Below, one piece after another: positions 1-17,650 of a stretch of DNA of 64,000 nucleotides. Below the pieces are notes generated by a model. The model searched no databases and was not told the DNA's origin. It was given only the letters and a program-made list of their open reading frames with translations. The stretch is from positions 1 to 64,000 of the forward strand of contig JAGAIY010000016.1 in NCBI GenBank assembly GCA_017626355.1, in the 5' to 3' direction. Origin of the DNA: Bacteroidales bacterium. Lineage in GTDB: Bacteria > Bacteroidota > Bacteroidia > Bacteroidales > UBA932. Numbering within the stretch: the first letter of the stretch is position 1; each line of letters begins with the position of its first letter. Both the position numbers and the translations under genes were made by a program.

Positions 1-59
1 AAACAGGCTCTAAACCTTTTTGTCGTAATAAAGTTTTTCTCTATATCAAAGGCAGAAAG

Positions 60-3881
<3,822 letters not shown>

Positions 3882-3907
3882 TAACTGACTATTGAAATTT
3901 TAGAAAT

Positions 3908-8155
<4,248 letters not shown>

Positions 8156-8178
8156 CAGATCGATGAACATATAGACAG

Positions 8179-8210
8179 AAGGCTCGCCACTCATTGGCGA
8201 GCCTTTTTTT
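8179..8210 (+). terminator. Intrinsic terminator of rpoBC
   Basis: A perfect 11-bp stem (AAGGCTCGCCA / TGGCGAGCCTT, 8179-8189 and 8195-8205) with a 5-base loop is followed by a run of T to 8210. It lies 24 bases after the rpoC stop and is the classical rho-independent form. Confidence 0.95.
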
Positions 8211-8250
8211 GTTCCTCTAACTCCATGACCCTGAGCCTGATACATAAAAT

Positions 8251-8308
8251 CGGGTGCACCCAAAGGTACACCCGAAAATATATAAGTTGTTGATGTTTAA
8301 TGCGTTAG
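8251..8308. repeat. Dispersed hairpin element, copy 1
   Basis: Hairpin CGGGTGCACC-CAAA-GGTACACCCG (8251-8274), then 15 bases, then TTGAT (8290), AATG (8299) and GTTAG (8304-8308). The single imperfect pair is a G.U wobble when read on the minus strand. The same core with the same downstream boxes recurs at 47.7, 59.3 and 62.7 kb. This copy sits in the convergent gap between rpoC and folD. A transcript of the opposite strand would end in a short U-rich stretch, so it may end folD transcripts, but it is not a classical terminator. Confidence 0.7.
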
Positions 8309-8320
8309 TGATCCGAGGAC

Positions 8321-9169
8321 TTAAGCCATTTTTCTAAGGAAGCATTCGATGGTGTTTTCCATGAGGCAGGTTATGGTCATAGGACCGACGCCACCTGGTA
8401 CAGGAGTGATGACAGAGGCTTTCGGCTCGATAGCGGCGTAGTCGACATCTCCGCAAAGCTTGCCTGTTTCCGGGTCACGGTTCACACCTACGTCTATCAC
8501 TACAGCTCCTTCAGAGACCATGTCAGCTGTGACGAACTTCGGACGGCCGATTGCAACTACAAGGATTTCCGCATTGCGTGTCACGGACGGAAGGTCGACA
8601 GTACGGCTATGAGCGATCGTTACAGTCGCATTCTCATCGAGAAGGAGCTTGGAGACAGGAAGGCCTACAATGTTGCTGCGGCCTATCACCACAGCTCTTT
8701 TGCCCTTTATCTCCACTCCTGCTACCTTGAGCATCTTGATGATTCCCTTAGGTGTACATGGAAGTATGCAGTCCTGTTTCTGCCATAAGGCCGCTACGTT
8801 GAGCGGGTGGAAACCGTCCACATCCTTTTCCTTTGCAATCGTTGCTATGACCTTGTCTTCGCTGATATGCTTTGGAAGCGGAAGCTGTACGAGGATTCCG
8901 TCAACGGAATCATCCGCATTGAGCTCTTCGATGAGTCCGAGAAGTTCGGCTTCCGAAATTGTATCAGGCTTGCGTATCGTAGTATTCTTTATTCCTACGA
9001 CCTCTGAAGCCTTGGCTTTTCCTGTCACATATGAGACGCTTCCGGGATCTTCTCCGACCAGAATCACTACAAGATGCGGAACTCGTCCATATTTCTCAGG
9101 AAATGTGGCAACCTGCTGCCTCATCTCCTCTTTAAGCTGAGCTGAAAGTTCTTTTCCTGAAATTATCAT
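8321..9169 (-). CDS. folD: Bifunctional methylenetetrahydrofolate dehydrogenase/cyclohydrolase FolD
   Basis: Cytosolic one-carbon enzyme that interconverts 5,10-methylene-THF, methenyl-THF and 10-formyl-THF using NADP. 282 aa, the usual size. Visible family motifs: Y-V-x(3)-K region (SYVTGKAKAS, active-site Lys), the GILVQLPLP motif, the PCTPKGI segment, and the Rossmann part GRSNIVGLPVSKLL, ending with the PVPGGVGPMT motif. It starts 4 bases after the stop of the upstream esterase, so the two are co-transcribed. Its product 10-formyl-THF is a substrate of PurH encoded in the same run, which fits the placement. Confidence 0.97.
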   Translation of the reverse strand: MIISGKELSAQLKEEMRQQVATFPEKYGRVPHLVVILVGEDPGSVSYVTGKAKASEVVGIKNTTIRKPDTISEAELLGLIEELNADDSVDGILVQLPLPKHISEDKVIATIAKEKDVDGFHPLNVAALWQKQDCILPCTPKGIIKMLKVAGVEIKGKRAVVIGRSNIVGLPVSKLLLDENATVTIAHSRTVDLPSVTRNAEILVVAIGRPKFVTADMVSEGAVVIDVGVNRDPETGKLCGDVDYAAIEPKASVITPVPGGVGPMTITCLMENTIECFLRKMA

Positions 9170-9173
9170 ATCT

Positions 9174-10601
9174 TTACCAATTGTCTGATCTGAAAGGACT
9201 TGCAGGTATTCCGAAGCAGTTGAACAGTGTCGCTTCAGACCAGTTCTTCATACCGTAACGTACTGCAACAGGCTCGGTGACTTCCGGACATGAAACCACA
9301 ATCCTGTATCTGTCACCGTCGAGTCTTGCCTTAGCCGGATGGAAGACCTTGTCTTCTCCTGCGAGTTCGAAACCTTCAAGGTCGCTGTCGATCGGACTGA
9401 GACCGATCTCTCCTGCAGTGAAGGTTACATATGCCTTTCCGTCCTTGAATTCGAACGAGCGGGCGATAGGTGTTTCTGCGTCTATGCCTTTGATTCCGTA
9501 GTCTCTTGTCAGCGCGAGATATGCCAGTCTGTTTCCTGCTGCCTTCTTGTTTGAAGGGTGTATGCAGGAGTATTCACCTGTGTCATGTGTGGCAGCCATT
9601 CCGCTGTTCGGGATTTCGTCCAGGGTCTGGGCCTGTGCCCACATCATGTATCCCGCATCAGGAGCGTCAGGGTTGCCATACTTGTAAGGAGCTATCTGGG
9701 TAAAGTAGAAAGGCATGTTTTCATCGCCCCAGTCATCACGTAGCTGCTCGACGAATCTTGCCTGCAGTTTCTTGTAACGCTCATACTGCCATATATCCGA
9801 GCATCCCTGATACCAGATGAAGCCCTTTGCCGTATAAGGCGCTACCGAATGAAGCATGCCGTTGTACAGCAATGATGAGTACTGGTTATGAGGAGTCTCG
9901 GGCAGTACGCCTGTCTTGTAGGCGCTCATGTCGAAGATGCCTTCGAATTCCTTCTCAAGGATCTCCTTGTCGATCCATGCGTGGATGCTTGAACCACCCC
10001 ATGAAACATTTATGATGCCGACCGGTATGTCCAGTGTTTCATGAAGTCTTTTGGCAAACATATATGCAGTCGCACTGGCCTCAGCCACTCCTTCCGGAGT
10101 ATGTTCGTACCATGTAGCCCCGCATGTGTCCTCTTCCTTCAATGAAACTGCCTTGTGGACGTTGCATGAACGGATAGGGGTAGATGGCTTGGCACTCAAT
10201 ATGAGTTCAGCCGAGCCTGCTGTGGGCTGCATGTGGTAACCTTTCATCGGCATCTCCATGTTCGACTGTCCTGAGCATATCCAGACCTCGCCGATGAGAA
10301 TGTTCTTCAATGTGAGCTTCTCACCGTCATTGAATGTCATTTCATAGGGGCCGCCAGCTGCCGGAGTGGCAACCCTTGCCGACCATCTTCCTTCAGAATC
10401 TGCGTGGACGACAGTCTTTGTCTTTGACCATGTCGTTGTGATGGTTACCTTGGCATCCGGCTCTGCCTTTCCCCAGATGGCTGCATCAGTATTCTGCTGG
10501 AGAACCATGTTGTCAGCGAATAAAGGTGCAGGCTCCACCTTGGCGTCCAGCATCGATGCCGTACCGACCAATATCATGAACAGGCTGAACAATTTCTTCA
10601 T
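9174..10601 (-). CDS. Sialate O-acetylesterase-like SGNH hydrolase (SASA family)
   Basis: Predicted exported carbohydrate O-acetylesterase, 475 aa. A signal peptide covers about residues 1-20. The nucleophile block GQSNM gives Ser113, and an N-W-G-type block (INVSWGGSSIHAWI) follows. The third block reads WYQGCSD where the family normally has WYQGE[SA]N, so a conserved acidic position is Cys here. The C-terminal HPSNK segment carries the catalytic His. Such enzymes remove acetyl groups from sialic acid or plant glycans; which substrate applies cannot be read. It lies between purD (17 bases upstream) and folD (4 bases downstream), an odd place for a glycan enzyme. Confidence 0.85.
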   Translation of the reverse strand: MKKLFSLFMILVGTASMLDAKVEPAPLFADNMVLQQNTDAAIWGKAEPDAKVTITTTWSKTKTVVHADSEGRWSARVATPAAGGPYEMTFNDGEKLTLKNILIGEVWICSGQSNMEMPMKGYHMQPTAGSAELILSAKPSTPIRSCNVHKAVSLKEEDTCGATWYEHTPEGVAEASATAYMFAKRLHETLDIPVGIINVSWGGSSIHAWIDKEILEKEFEGIFDMSAYKTGVLPETPHNQYSSLLYNGMLHSVAPYTAKGFIWYQGCSDIWQYERYKKLQARFVEQLRDDWGDENMPFYFTQIAPYKYGNPDAPDAGYMMWAQAQTLDEIPNSGMAATHDTGEYSCIHPSNKKAAGNRLAYLALTRDYGIKGIDAETPIARSFEFKDGKAYVTFTAGEIGLSPIDSDLEGFELAGEDKVFHPAKARLDGDRYRIVVSCPEVTEPVAVRYGMKNWSEATLFNCFGIPASPFRSDNW

Positions 10602-10618
10602 ATTCCCTGAAAATTAAG

Positions 10619-11872
10619 TTAAAGCACTCTCCAGCCTATGTCGCGGCGGTAGAACAGGTTCTCGCATTCGATTGACTCGACGGCAGCAAGAGCCTTGTCA
10701 TGAGCCTCCTGAAGATCCGAACCGAAACCTACCACCATCAGTACGCGTCCGCCGGAAGTGTAATACTGTCCGTCCTTTACCGATGTACCCATGTGGAACA
10801 CGCGGATGTCCTGAGGAAGCTTGTCGAGTCCCTTGATTTCGAATCCCTTGTCATAGCTTCCCGGATAGCCCTTCGAAGCCATTACAAAGCCCATGGTGAC
10901 CTCTTTCTTCCACTTGATCTCAGGCATAGGTGTATGGTCTGCAACGGCAGAGAAGATGTCGTAGATGTCGGATTCAAGGCGAGGGAGCACGACTTCTGTC
11001 TCCGGATCGCCGAAGCGGCAGTTGAACTCAATCACCTTCACACCTGCTGGAGTCTTCATGAGACCTCCATAAAGGACTCCGGTGAAAGGACAGCCCTCCG
11101 CAACCATTCCTGCAGCTGTCGGCTTCATCACTTTTTCAAGTGAATATTCAAGGTCTTCGTCTGAGATGATCGGTACAGGCGAATATGCTCCCATACCTCC
11201 CGTATTAGGGCCTTTGTCTCCTTCATAGGCACGCTTGTGATCCTGTGACAGTGTCATCGGATACACATCAAGTCCGTCCACAAAGCACATGAAAGAAAAT
11301 TCAGGACCGGTAAGGAACTCTTCCACAACGACCTTTCCTTTTCCGAACTTGTCGTCGAGAAGCATATCCTTGAGGGTCTCTTCTGCCTCCTCAAGAGTCT
11401 CAGGAATGACTACGCCTTTGCCTGCAGCAAGTCCGTCATACTTGAGAACTACTGGAAGAGAGCCTTTCTTTACATATTCCAGAGCTGCATCATAGTCTTC
11501 GAAAGTCTCGAATGCTGCGGTAGGAATGTCATATTTTGCCATCAGCTGCTTTGCGAAATCCTTGCTGGCTTCAATTGTGGCAGCTGCCTTTGACGGACCG
11601 AAGATTCGGAGTCCGGCTTCCTTGAACGCATCAACGACTCCGGCTGCGAGAGCAACCTCAGGACCGACTACAGCGAGATCAATCTCATTCTCAAGAGCAA
11701 ATTTCCTGAGACCTTCAACATCAGTGTCCTTGATGGCAATACATTCAGCCTGAGCTGAAATGCCGGCATTGCCGGGAGCGCAATAAATTTTTCCTACCTG
11801 TGGCGAGCGGCTGAGGGCATCGACAATGGCATGCTCACGTCCGCCACCTCCAATTACGAGTACTTTTTTCAT
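10619..11872 (-). CDS. purD: Phosphoribosylamine-glycine ligase (GAR synthetase)
   Basis: Second step of de novo purine synthesis: joins glycine to phosphoribosylamine with ATP. 417 aa, full length. The N-terminal dinucleotide-like motif VLVIGGGGREHA, the ATP-grasp segment with VLKYDGLAAGKGV, the KRAYEGDKGPNTGGMGAYSP motif and the FNCRFGDPETE metal-binding strand are all present. It follows the NagX-like gene by 20 bases in the same operon as purH, purM and purA. Confidence 0.97.
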   Translation of the reverse strand: MKKVLVIGGGGREHAIVDALSRSPQVGKIYCAPGNAGISAQAECIAIKDTDVEGLRKFALENEIDLAVVGPEVALAAGVVDAFKEAGLRIFGPSKAAATIEASKDFAKQLMAKYDIPTAAFETFEDYDAALEYVKKGSLPVVLKYDGLAAGKGVVIPETLEEAEETLKDMLLDDKFGKGKVVVEEFLTGPEFSFMCFVDGLDVYPMTLSQDHKRAYEGDKGPNTGGMGAYSPVPIISDEDLEYSLEKVMKPTAAGMVAEGCPFTGVLYGGLMKTPAGVKVIEFNCRFGDPETEVVLPRLESDIYDIFSAVADHTPMPEIKWKKEVTMGFVMASKGYPGSYDKGFEIKGLDKLPQDIRVFHMGTSVKDGQYYTSGGRVLMVVGFGSDLQEAHDKALAAVESIECENLFYRRDIGWRVL

Positions 11873-11892
11873 ATATCAATAATTAATAGTTA

Positions 11893-13023
11893 TCAAACCT
11901 TAAGGAACATCCTGTGCTTATGCATATATCTCATGATCAGAATGAGTATAAGCGAATTGGCCAAGTCAATGATGAAAGGGTACATCACGCCGGTGAGATG
12001 CTCGAGACCATGCAGCAATGATGTGGAAATCGAATTGAAATTCAACACATGACTTATGACATATACAGCTATCGAGTTCATTCCGAACCACTTGGCCCAG
12101 TTCCACTCTCCTCCCCATTTCCTGACGTCGACAATATAGTAGACAGCAGCTATAAGGAGGAAGCTCAGACCGCCTGCGTACAGAGTCATGGAGCTTGACC
12201 AAATCTTCTTGATGATAGGAAAGAATGGGGACATGGCAAGTCCTGCTGCCATGAGGGCAGCTCCTGTTCCGGCAAGGATGAGTGCCTTGCGCCCTGTAGC
12301 TTCATCAGAACCTTTACGTATGATTTCTCCGGCAAAGCATCCGAGCATTACAGTCACTATGAAGTTGAGACTGCTGAGAATCCAGGTGTACTGATACCAG
12401 GGGTTGAATGACCAGCTGCCGTCAGCCTTCCACACGACACCGTCCCTGTGGCATCCGAGAACAGCCTTGTCAACTTCCATGGCAATGTTGGTCTCAGGAT
12501 CGAGGTTCATTCCTGTGAAGGCAAAAGCCGCAATGTAACCCAAGAACAGCAGAAGTGTCACTGCAATCTGTCCTTTTGGACGAAGATATGCGAACATCAG
12601 AGCCGCTCCGACATATCCGACAGCGATTGCCTGCAATGTGTTGGCAAACGGGTGGAAATGACGAAAGTCAAGATTGAGAATATTGCCTTGAACTATCCAG
12701 CCGAACAGAAACAGCAGGGCGAATCGCTTGGCAAGCCTGATGTAGAAATCCTTTCCGGGCTTCTGACCGGAATTGAATCTGGCAAGGGAGAAAGGTATGG
12801 TTATTCCTGACATGAACATGAACAACGGCATTATCAGGTCCCATGCAACGAAACCTTCCCACTGGACATGACTGAACTGGCGCTCGAAAAAGCCCCATTC
12901 GATACCGCAGCAATCAAGGAATGTTCCTAGAAGAGGACCGACTATGATAAGAAACCATAAGTCAAGTCCCCTTAATACATCCAATGAAGCCAGCCTTTTC
13001 TTTGTAGTGTCAGCTTCTTTCAT
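11893..13023 (-). CDS. NagX/HGSNAT-like polytopic membrane acyltransferase (DUF5009-type)
   Basis: Multi-pass inner-membrane protein of 376 aa with about ten hydrophobic segments. It resembles the heparan-alpha-glucosaminide N-acetyltransferase / NagX family: N-terminal R-L-x-S-L-D-V-L-R-G, the MPLFMFMSG segment, and N-T-L-Q-A-I-A-x-G-Y near residue 130. Family members transfer acetyl groups across the membrane to amino sugars or glycans; the substrate here is unknown. It sits between purH (7 bases) and purD (20 bases), so it is transcribed with purine genes although no link to purines is evident. Confidence 0.8.
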   Translation of the reverse strand: MKEADTTKKRLASLDVLRGLDLWFLIIVGPLLGTFLDCCGIEWGFFERQFSHVQWEGFVAWDLIMPLFMFMSGITIPFSLARFNSGQKPGKDFYIRLAKRFALLFLFGWIVQGNILNLDFRHFHPFANTLQAIAVGYVGAALMFAYLRPKGQIAVTLLLFLGYIAAFAFTGMNLDPETNIAMEVDKAVLGCHRDGVVWKADGSWSFNPWYQYTWILSSLNFIVTVMLGCFAGEIIRKGSDEATGRKALILAGTGAALMAAGLAMSPFFPIIKKIWSSSMTLYAGGLSFLLIAAVYYIVDVRKWGGEWNWAKWFGMNSIAVYVISHVLNFNSISTSLLHGLEHLTGVMYPFIIDLANSLILILIMRYMHKHRMFLKV

Positions 13024-13030
13024 TGTTATT

Positions 13031-14581
13031 CTAATGCTTGAAGTGGCGCATTCCGGTGCAGAGCATTGTGATGCCGCACTTGTTGGCCTTCTTCACTGAA
13101 TCCTCGTCACGGACGCTTCCGCCTGGCTGGACGATAGCCTTCACACCGTATTCCGCTGCAAGTGTCACTGTGTCGTCGAACGGGAAGAATCCGTCAGAAC
13201 CGAGGACGAGGCCTTCTGCCTTGATGTCCTTTCCTGTCTCGGCAAGTGCTGCAGAAGCCTGCTCAAGGGCGATCTTTGCAGAACCTACGCGGTTCATCTG
13301 ACCGGCTCCGACTCCGAGAGTAGCACCGTCCTTCACTACGACGATTGCATTTGACTTGACGTGCTTGACGATTCTCCAGGCGAAGTCAAGGTCTGTGAGC
13401 TGTGCCGAATCAGGCTGGGCCTCTGTAACGCACATGTCTGCCGTAACTGTCTTGGTTTCGATGTCCTGCTCCTGGACGAGGATGCCGCCGTTCATGCTTA
13501 CGTACATGTTGTGGCCGCCCTCTTCCTTGCTCATGTCCACCTTGAGAAGACGGAGATTCTTCTTTGTGCAGAGAACCTCAAGAGCCTCGTCTGTGAAGCT
13601 TGGAGCCATGATGATTTCAAGGAAGATCGGCTTCATGAGCTCGGCAACCTCCTTGTTGACCTCGCGGTTTACGGCCACGATACCTCCGAAGATGCTGACC
13701 TTGTCAGCCTCATAAGCCTTTTTCCATGCATCCACGACGTCAGTTCCGATTGCGGCACCGCAAGGATTCATGTGCTTGAGGCCTACGCAGAACGGAGCCT
13801 CGAATTCACGTGCGATGTTGAGGGCTGCATTCGCATCCTGTATGTTGTTGTATGACAGTTCCTTTCCGTTAAGCTGCTCTGCAGTGGCGAGGGAGAACGG
13901 TACCTTGTCGAGGGTAGCATAGAACTTAGCGTTCTGGTGAGGGTTCTCTCCGTAACGGAGGCTCTGCTTGAGGTCATACTCAAGGAAGAGCTTCTCGTTG
14001 AGGCCTGCCGCCTTGCGCATGTATGTGGCGATCATCATATCATACTCGGCAGTATGTGTATATGCCTCTGCGGAAAGCTGGAGACGGGTCTCCTTTGTTG
14101 TGTTGCCGTGCTCTCTGATCTCCGAGATTATCTTTGCGTAGTTCTCAGGGTTGCAGACTACTGTCACGGCGCTCCAGTTCTTGGCAGCGCTGCGGAGCAT
14201 TGAAGGACCTCCGATGTCGATGTTCTCGATCGCATCCTCCATGGTCACATCAGGTTTCGCGATAGTCTGCTTGAAAGGATAGAGGTTTACGCAGACCATG
14301 TCGATGAACTCGATGCCGTTCTCCTTGAGCTGTGCGATATGGCTGTCAAGGTCGCGGCGTCCGAGAAGACCTCCGTGTACCTTTGGATGAAGGGTCTTTA
14401 CACGGCCGTCGCAGATTTCAGGGAAACCTGTGACTTCGCTGATGTTGATTACCTTCAGGCCGGAATCCTGAAGAAGTTTCATTGTGCCGCCGGTGGCGAT
14501 GATCTCCCAACCGAGCTCCACAAGCTGACTGGCGAATTCTACCACGCCTGTCTTATCAGATACTGAAAATAATGCTCTCAT
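13031..14581 (-). CDS. purH: Bifunctional AICAR transformylase/IMP cyclohydrolase
   Basis: Last two steps of IMP synthesis. 516 aa. The N-terminal MGS-like cyclohydrolase domain (about 1-190) starts with ALFSVSDKTG and contains the TLHPKVHGGLL motif. The C-terminal formyltransferase domain contains the catalytic Lys-His in GLKHMNPCGAAI and ends with the usual TGMRHFKH. It needs 10-formyl-THF, which FolD can supply. It starts 5 bases after the purM stop and is followed after 7 bases by the NagX-like gene. Confidence 0.98.
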   Translation of the reverse strand: MRALFSVSDKTGVVEFASQLVELGWEIIATGGTMKLLQDSGLKVINISEVTGFPEICDGRVKTLHPKVHGGLLGRRDLDSHIAQLKENGIEFIDMVCVNLYPFKQTIAKPDVTMEDAIENIDIGGPSMLRSAAKNWSAVTVVCNPENYAKIISEIREHGNTTKETRLQLSAEAYTHTAEYDMMIATYMRKAAGLNEKLFLEYDLKQSLRYGENPHQNAKFYATLDKVPFSLATAEQLNGKELSYNNIQDANAALNIAREFEAPFCVGLKHMNPCGAAIGTDVVDAWKKAYEADKVSIFGGIVAVNREVNKEVAELMKPIFLEIIMAPSFTDEALEVLCTKKNLRLLKVDMSKEEGGHNMYVSMNGGILVQEQDIETKTVTADMCVTEAQPDSAQLTDLDFAWRIVKHVKSNAIVVVKDGATLGVGAGQMNRVGSAKIALEQASAALAETGKDIKAEGLVLGSDGFFPFDDTVTLAAEYGVKAIVQPGGSVRDEDSVKKANKCGITMLCTGMRHFKH

Positions 14582-14586
14582 ATTCT

Positions 14587-15756
14587 TTAATATTTAAATT
14601 CTCCGAATTCAGAACGGATGATGAGTTCCTTATGGTCACATTCTTCTACGCGGCCTACGACCTGAGCGTCGATACCGAAGCTCTTGGAGATCGCGATGAC
14701 CTCCTCGGCATGCTCGGGTGCGAGATAGACCTCAAGTCGGTGTCCCATGTTGAAGACCTTGTACATTTCTGCCCAGTCTGTGCCGCTCTGCTGGTGGATG
14801 GTCCTGAAAAGAGGCGGAACAGGGAAGAGGTTGTCCTTGATCACGCGGATGTTGTCTCCCACGAAATGCAGGATCTTTGTCTGCGCTCCGCCTGAGCAGT
14901 GCACCATTCCATGAATCTGAGGCCTGAGTGCATCAAGGAGTTTCTTCACCACCGGTGCATATGTCCTTGTAGGGGAAAGCACAAGCTTTCCTGCATCGAT
15001 AGGGGAGCCTTCCACGCTGTCTGTCAGCTTGAGACCGCCGCTGTAGACCAGTTCTTCAGGAACGGCCTTGTCGTAGCTCTCCGGATATTTCTCTGCGAGA
15101 TATTTCGAGAACACGTCATGACGTGCGCTGGTAAGTCCGTTGCTTCCCATTCCTCCGTTGTATTCCTTCTCGTATGTAGCCTGTCCGAATGATGCGAGGC
15201 CGACAATGACGTCGCCGGGACGTATGTTGGCATTGTCTATCACATCGCTGCGCTTCATGCGGCATGTGACGGTCGAGTCCACGATGATCGTGCGTACGAG
15301 GTCTCCGACATCGGCAGTCTCTCCTCCGGTGGCATATACGCCTACTCCCATCTCACGGAGCTCGGCGAGAAGCTCGTCCGTACCGTTGATTATGGCGCTG
15401 ATGACTTCGCCCGGCACGAGCATCTTGTTTCGTCCGATTGTAGAGGATACGAGTATGTTGTCGACGGCTCCTACGCAGAGTAGGTCGTCGATGTTCATTA
15501 TAAGAGCATCCTGGGCAATGCCTTTCCAGACGCTGAGGTCTCCCGTCTCCTTCCAGTAAAGGTAGGCGAGTGAAGATTTCGTTCCTGCACCGTCAGCATG
15601 CATGATGTTGCAGTAGTCAGGATCTCCTCCCAGAATGTCCGGGATGATCTTGCAGAATGCCTTCGGGAATATGCCCTTGTCAATGTTCTTTATGGCGTTG
15701 TGCACATCCTCCTTGGATGCCGAGACGCCTCGCTGCATATATCTTTGATTGCTCAT
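14587..15756 (-). CDS. purM: Phosphoribosylformylglycinamidine cyclo-ligase (AIR synthetase), Bacteroidota form
   Basis: Converts FGAM to AIR with ATP. 389 aa, longer than the about 345 aa proteobacterial PurM but as expected for the Bacteroidota form. Visible motifs: HADGAGTKSSLAY (the D-G-x-G-T-K substrate motif), MNIDDLLCVGA, GGETADVGDLV, and VGLASFGQATYE. It lies 12 bases after purA and 5 bases before purH. Confidence 0.94.
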   Translation of the reverse strand: MSNQRYMQRGVSASKEDVHNAIKNIDKGIFPKAFCKIIPDILGGDPDYCNIMHADGAGTKSSLAYLYWKETGDLSVWKGIAQDALIMNIDDLLCVGAVDNILVSSTIGRNKMLVPGEVISAIINGTDELLAELREMGVGVYATGGETADVGDLVRTIIVDSTVTCRMKRSDVIDNANIRPGDVIVGLASFGQATYEKEYNGGMGSNGLTSARHDVFSKYLAEKYPESYDKAVPEELVYSGGLKLTDSVEGSPIDAGKLVLSPTRTYAPVVKKLLDALRPQIHGMVHCSGGAQTKILHFVGDNIRVIKDNLFPVPPLFRTIHQQSGTDWAEMYKVFNMGHRLEVYLAPEHAEEVIAISKSFGIDAQVVGRVEECDHKELIIRSEFGEFKY

Positions 15757-15768
15757 GTCTGTCCTTGG

Positions 15769-17028
15769 TTATCTCATGATTGTGGCGTCGCGGTCCGGAC
15801 CTACTGAAATGATCTTGATAGGAACTCCGAGATAGTTCTCCATGAATGCGATATATTCGCGGAATTCCGCAGGAAGCTCCTCCTCGCTTCTGCAGTGGGT
15901 GAGGTCGCTCTTCCATCCCTTGAACTCAGTATATACAGGCTCGATTACTGCCTGAGTGTCGAACGGCCATTCTTCCGAAGGCTGTCCGTCAACGACGTAT
16001 GATGTGCAGACCTTGATTGTCTCGAAAGTGTCGAGGCAGTCGGACTTCATCATGATCAGGTCGGTGACACCGCTGATCATTACGGCATATTTGAGGGCTA
16101 CGAGGTCGAGCCAGCCGCAACGGCGCGGACGTCCTGTAACTGCACCGAACTCATGTCCGATCCTGCGGAGTTCCTCACCTGTCTCGTCGAAGAGCTCGGT
16201 AGGGAACGGGCCGCTTCCCACTCTTGTGCAATATGCCTTGAAGATACCGTAGACATGGCCTATCAGATGCGGATTCACACCAAGTCCGATGCAGGCACCT
16301 GCGCATGCTGTTGATGAAGATGTCACGAACGGATATGAACCGTAGTCGATGTCAAGCATCGATCCCTGAGCTCCTTCCGCAAGAACATCGTGCTGCTTGA
16401 GAAGATCGTTCACATAATATTCGCAGCTCACGATCTTGAACTGCTTGAGATATTCGACCGCTTCCATGAAAGCTGCCTCTTCTGCATCAGGGTCGCATTC
16501 GAAGCCCATCTGCTGGAGCTGCTTCACATGCTTTGCCTTGAGCTTTGCATATCTTTCAGCAAAGTCGGCGGCGAGAATGTCGCCTACGCGGAGACCGTTT
16601 CTGCTCACCTTGTCGGTGTAAGTAGGGCCGATGCCCTTGAGTGTCGAACCGATCTTGCCCTTGCCCATGGCAGCTTCGTTAGCTGCATCGAGAAGACGGT
16701 GGGTCGGAAGAATAAGGTGTGCCTTCTTTGCGATCACGATACGCTCTGTCACAGGAATTCCTGTATTGGCGATGTTCTCGCATTCTCCCTTGAATGTGAT
16801 GGGATCGAGCACGACGCCGTTACCTACGATATTGGTGGCGTCCGGTCTGAATATTCCCGAAGGAACCGATCTGAGCACGAAGCTCTTTCCTTCGAAATGA
16901 AGTGAATGACCTGCGTTAGGGCCGCCCTGGAAGCGTGCCACAACAGGATATCTGCCTGCAAGAACATCTACGATCTTGCCTTTTCCCTCATCGCCCCACT
17001 GGAGGCCGAGTACAACATCAAGTTTCAT
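15769..17028 (-). CDS. purA: Adenylosuccinate synthetase
   Basis: First committed step from IMP to AMP (IMP + Asp + GTP). 419 aa. The GTP-binding motif GLQWGDEGKGK at residues 8-18 and the catalytic His in GPNAGHSL are present, as are GIGPTYTDK and the TGRPRRCGW loop. It follows ssb by 34 bases and precedes purM by 12 bases, all on the minus strand. Confidence 0.98.
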   Translation of the reverse strand: MKLDVVLGLQWGDEGKGKIVDVLAGRYPVVARFQGGPNAGHSLHFEGKSFVLRSVPSGIFRPDATNIVGNGVVLDPITFKGECENIANTGIPVTERIVIAKKAHLILPTHRLLDAANEAAMGKGKIGSTLKGIGPTYTDKVSRNGLRVGDILAADFAERYAKLKAKHVKQLQQMGFECDPDAEEAAFMEAVEYLKQFKIVSCEYYVNDLLKQHDVLAEGAQGSMLDIDYGSYPFVTSSSTACAGACIGLGVNPHLIGHVYGIFKAYCTRVGSGPFPTELFDETGEELRRIGHEFGAVTGRPRRCGWLDLVALKYAVMISGVTDLIMMKSDCLDTFETIKVCTSYVVDGQPSEEWPFDTQAVIEPVYTEFKGWKSDLTHCRSEEELPAEFREYIAFMENYLGVPIKIISVGPDRDATIMR

Positions 17029-17062
17029 GTCTGTATGTAAATGTTTAAATCAATTCAGAAAA

Positions 17063-17581
17063 TTAGAACGGGAGGTCGTCGTCAGAGAATGCCTCTTCGA
17101 CCTGAGGTGCCGCCGGTTTAGGCTGCTGGAACTGCGGGGCCGGCTGCTGATACTGCTGTGCAGGCTGGCTGTAGCTCTGCTGAGGCTGCTGGTACCCGCC
17201 TTGCTGGTATCCGCCCTGCTGGCCGCCCTGAGATGCCGGATTGTCTGACTTCTTTCCGAGAAGCTGCAGAGTGTCGGCTATGATTTCGGTAGTATATCTC
17301 TTGTTGCCGCTCTGGTCGTCCCATGATCTTGTACGGATGCGGCCTTCGATATAGAGCTGTGTACCTTTTCTTACGAACTTTTCGACAACATCGGCTGTAT
17401 TCCTCCAGGCTACGATGTTATGCCATTCTGTGTTTTCACGAGTTTCACCGTTACGGTCCCTGTACCTCTCGGTTGTGGCCAATGTGAATGTCGCCACCTT
17501 TGCTCCGTTGTTTCCTTCAAGGTAACGTACTTCAGGGTCTCTTCCAACGTTACCGATCAGCATTGCTTTGTTTAATGACAT
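17063..17581 (-). CDS. ssb: Single-stranded DNA-binding protein
   Basis: 172 aa. The OB-fold covers about residues 1-110 (MSLNKAMLIGNVGRDPEVRY, then WHNIVAW and LYIEGRI). A Gln/Pro/Gly-rich linker (about 118-160) leads to the acidic tip DDDLPF, the docking site for replication and repair proteins. It is the only DNA-replication gene in this part of the run and sits between aroE and purA. Confidence 0.97.
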   Translation of the reverse strand: MSLNKAMLIGNVGRDPEVRYLEGNNGAKVATFTLATTERYRDRNGETRENTEWHNIVAWRNTADVVEKFVRKGTQLYIEGRIRTRSWDDQSGNKRYTTEIIADTLQLLGKKSDNPASQGGQQGGYQQGGYQQPQQSYSQPAQQYQQPAPQFQQPKPAAPQVEEAFSDDDLPF

Positions 17582-17650
17582 TTTATTCAGAGTTTAATAC
17601 GTTCTTTTTCAGGGCATGGCCCAAAAACTCTGCAAGATAGTGATAATTTC

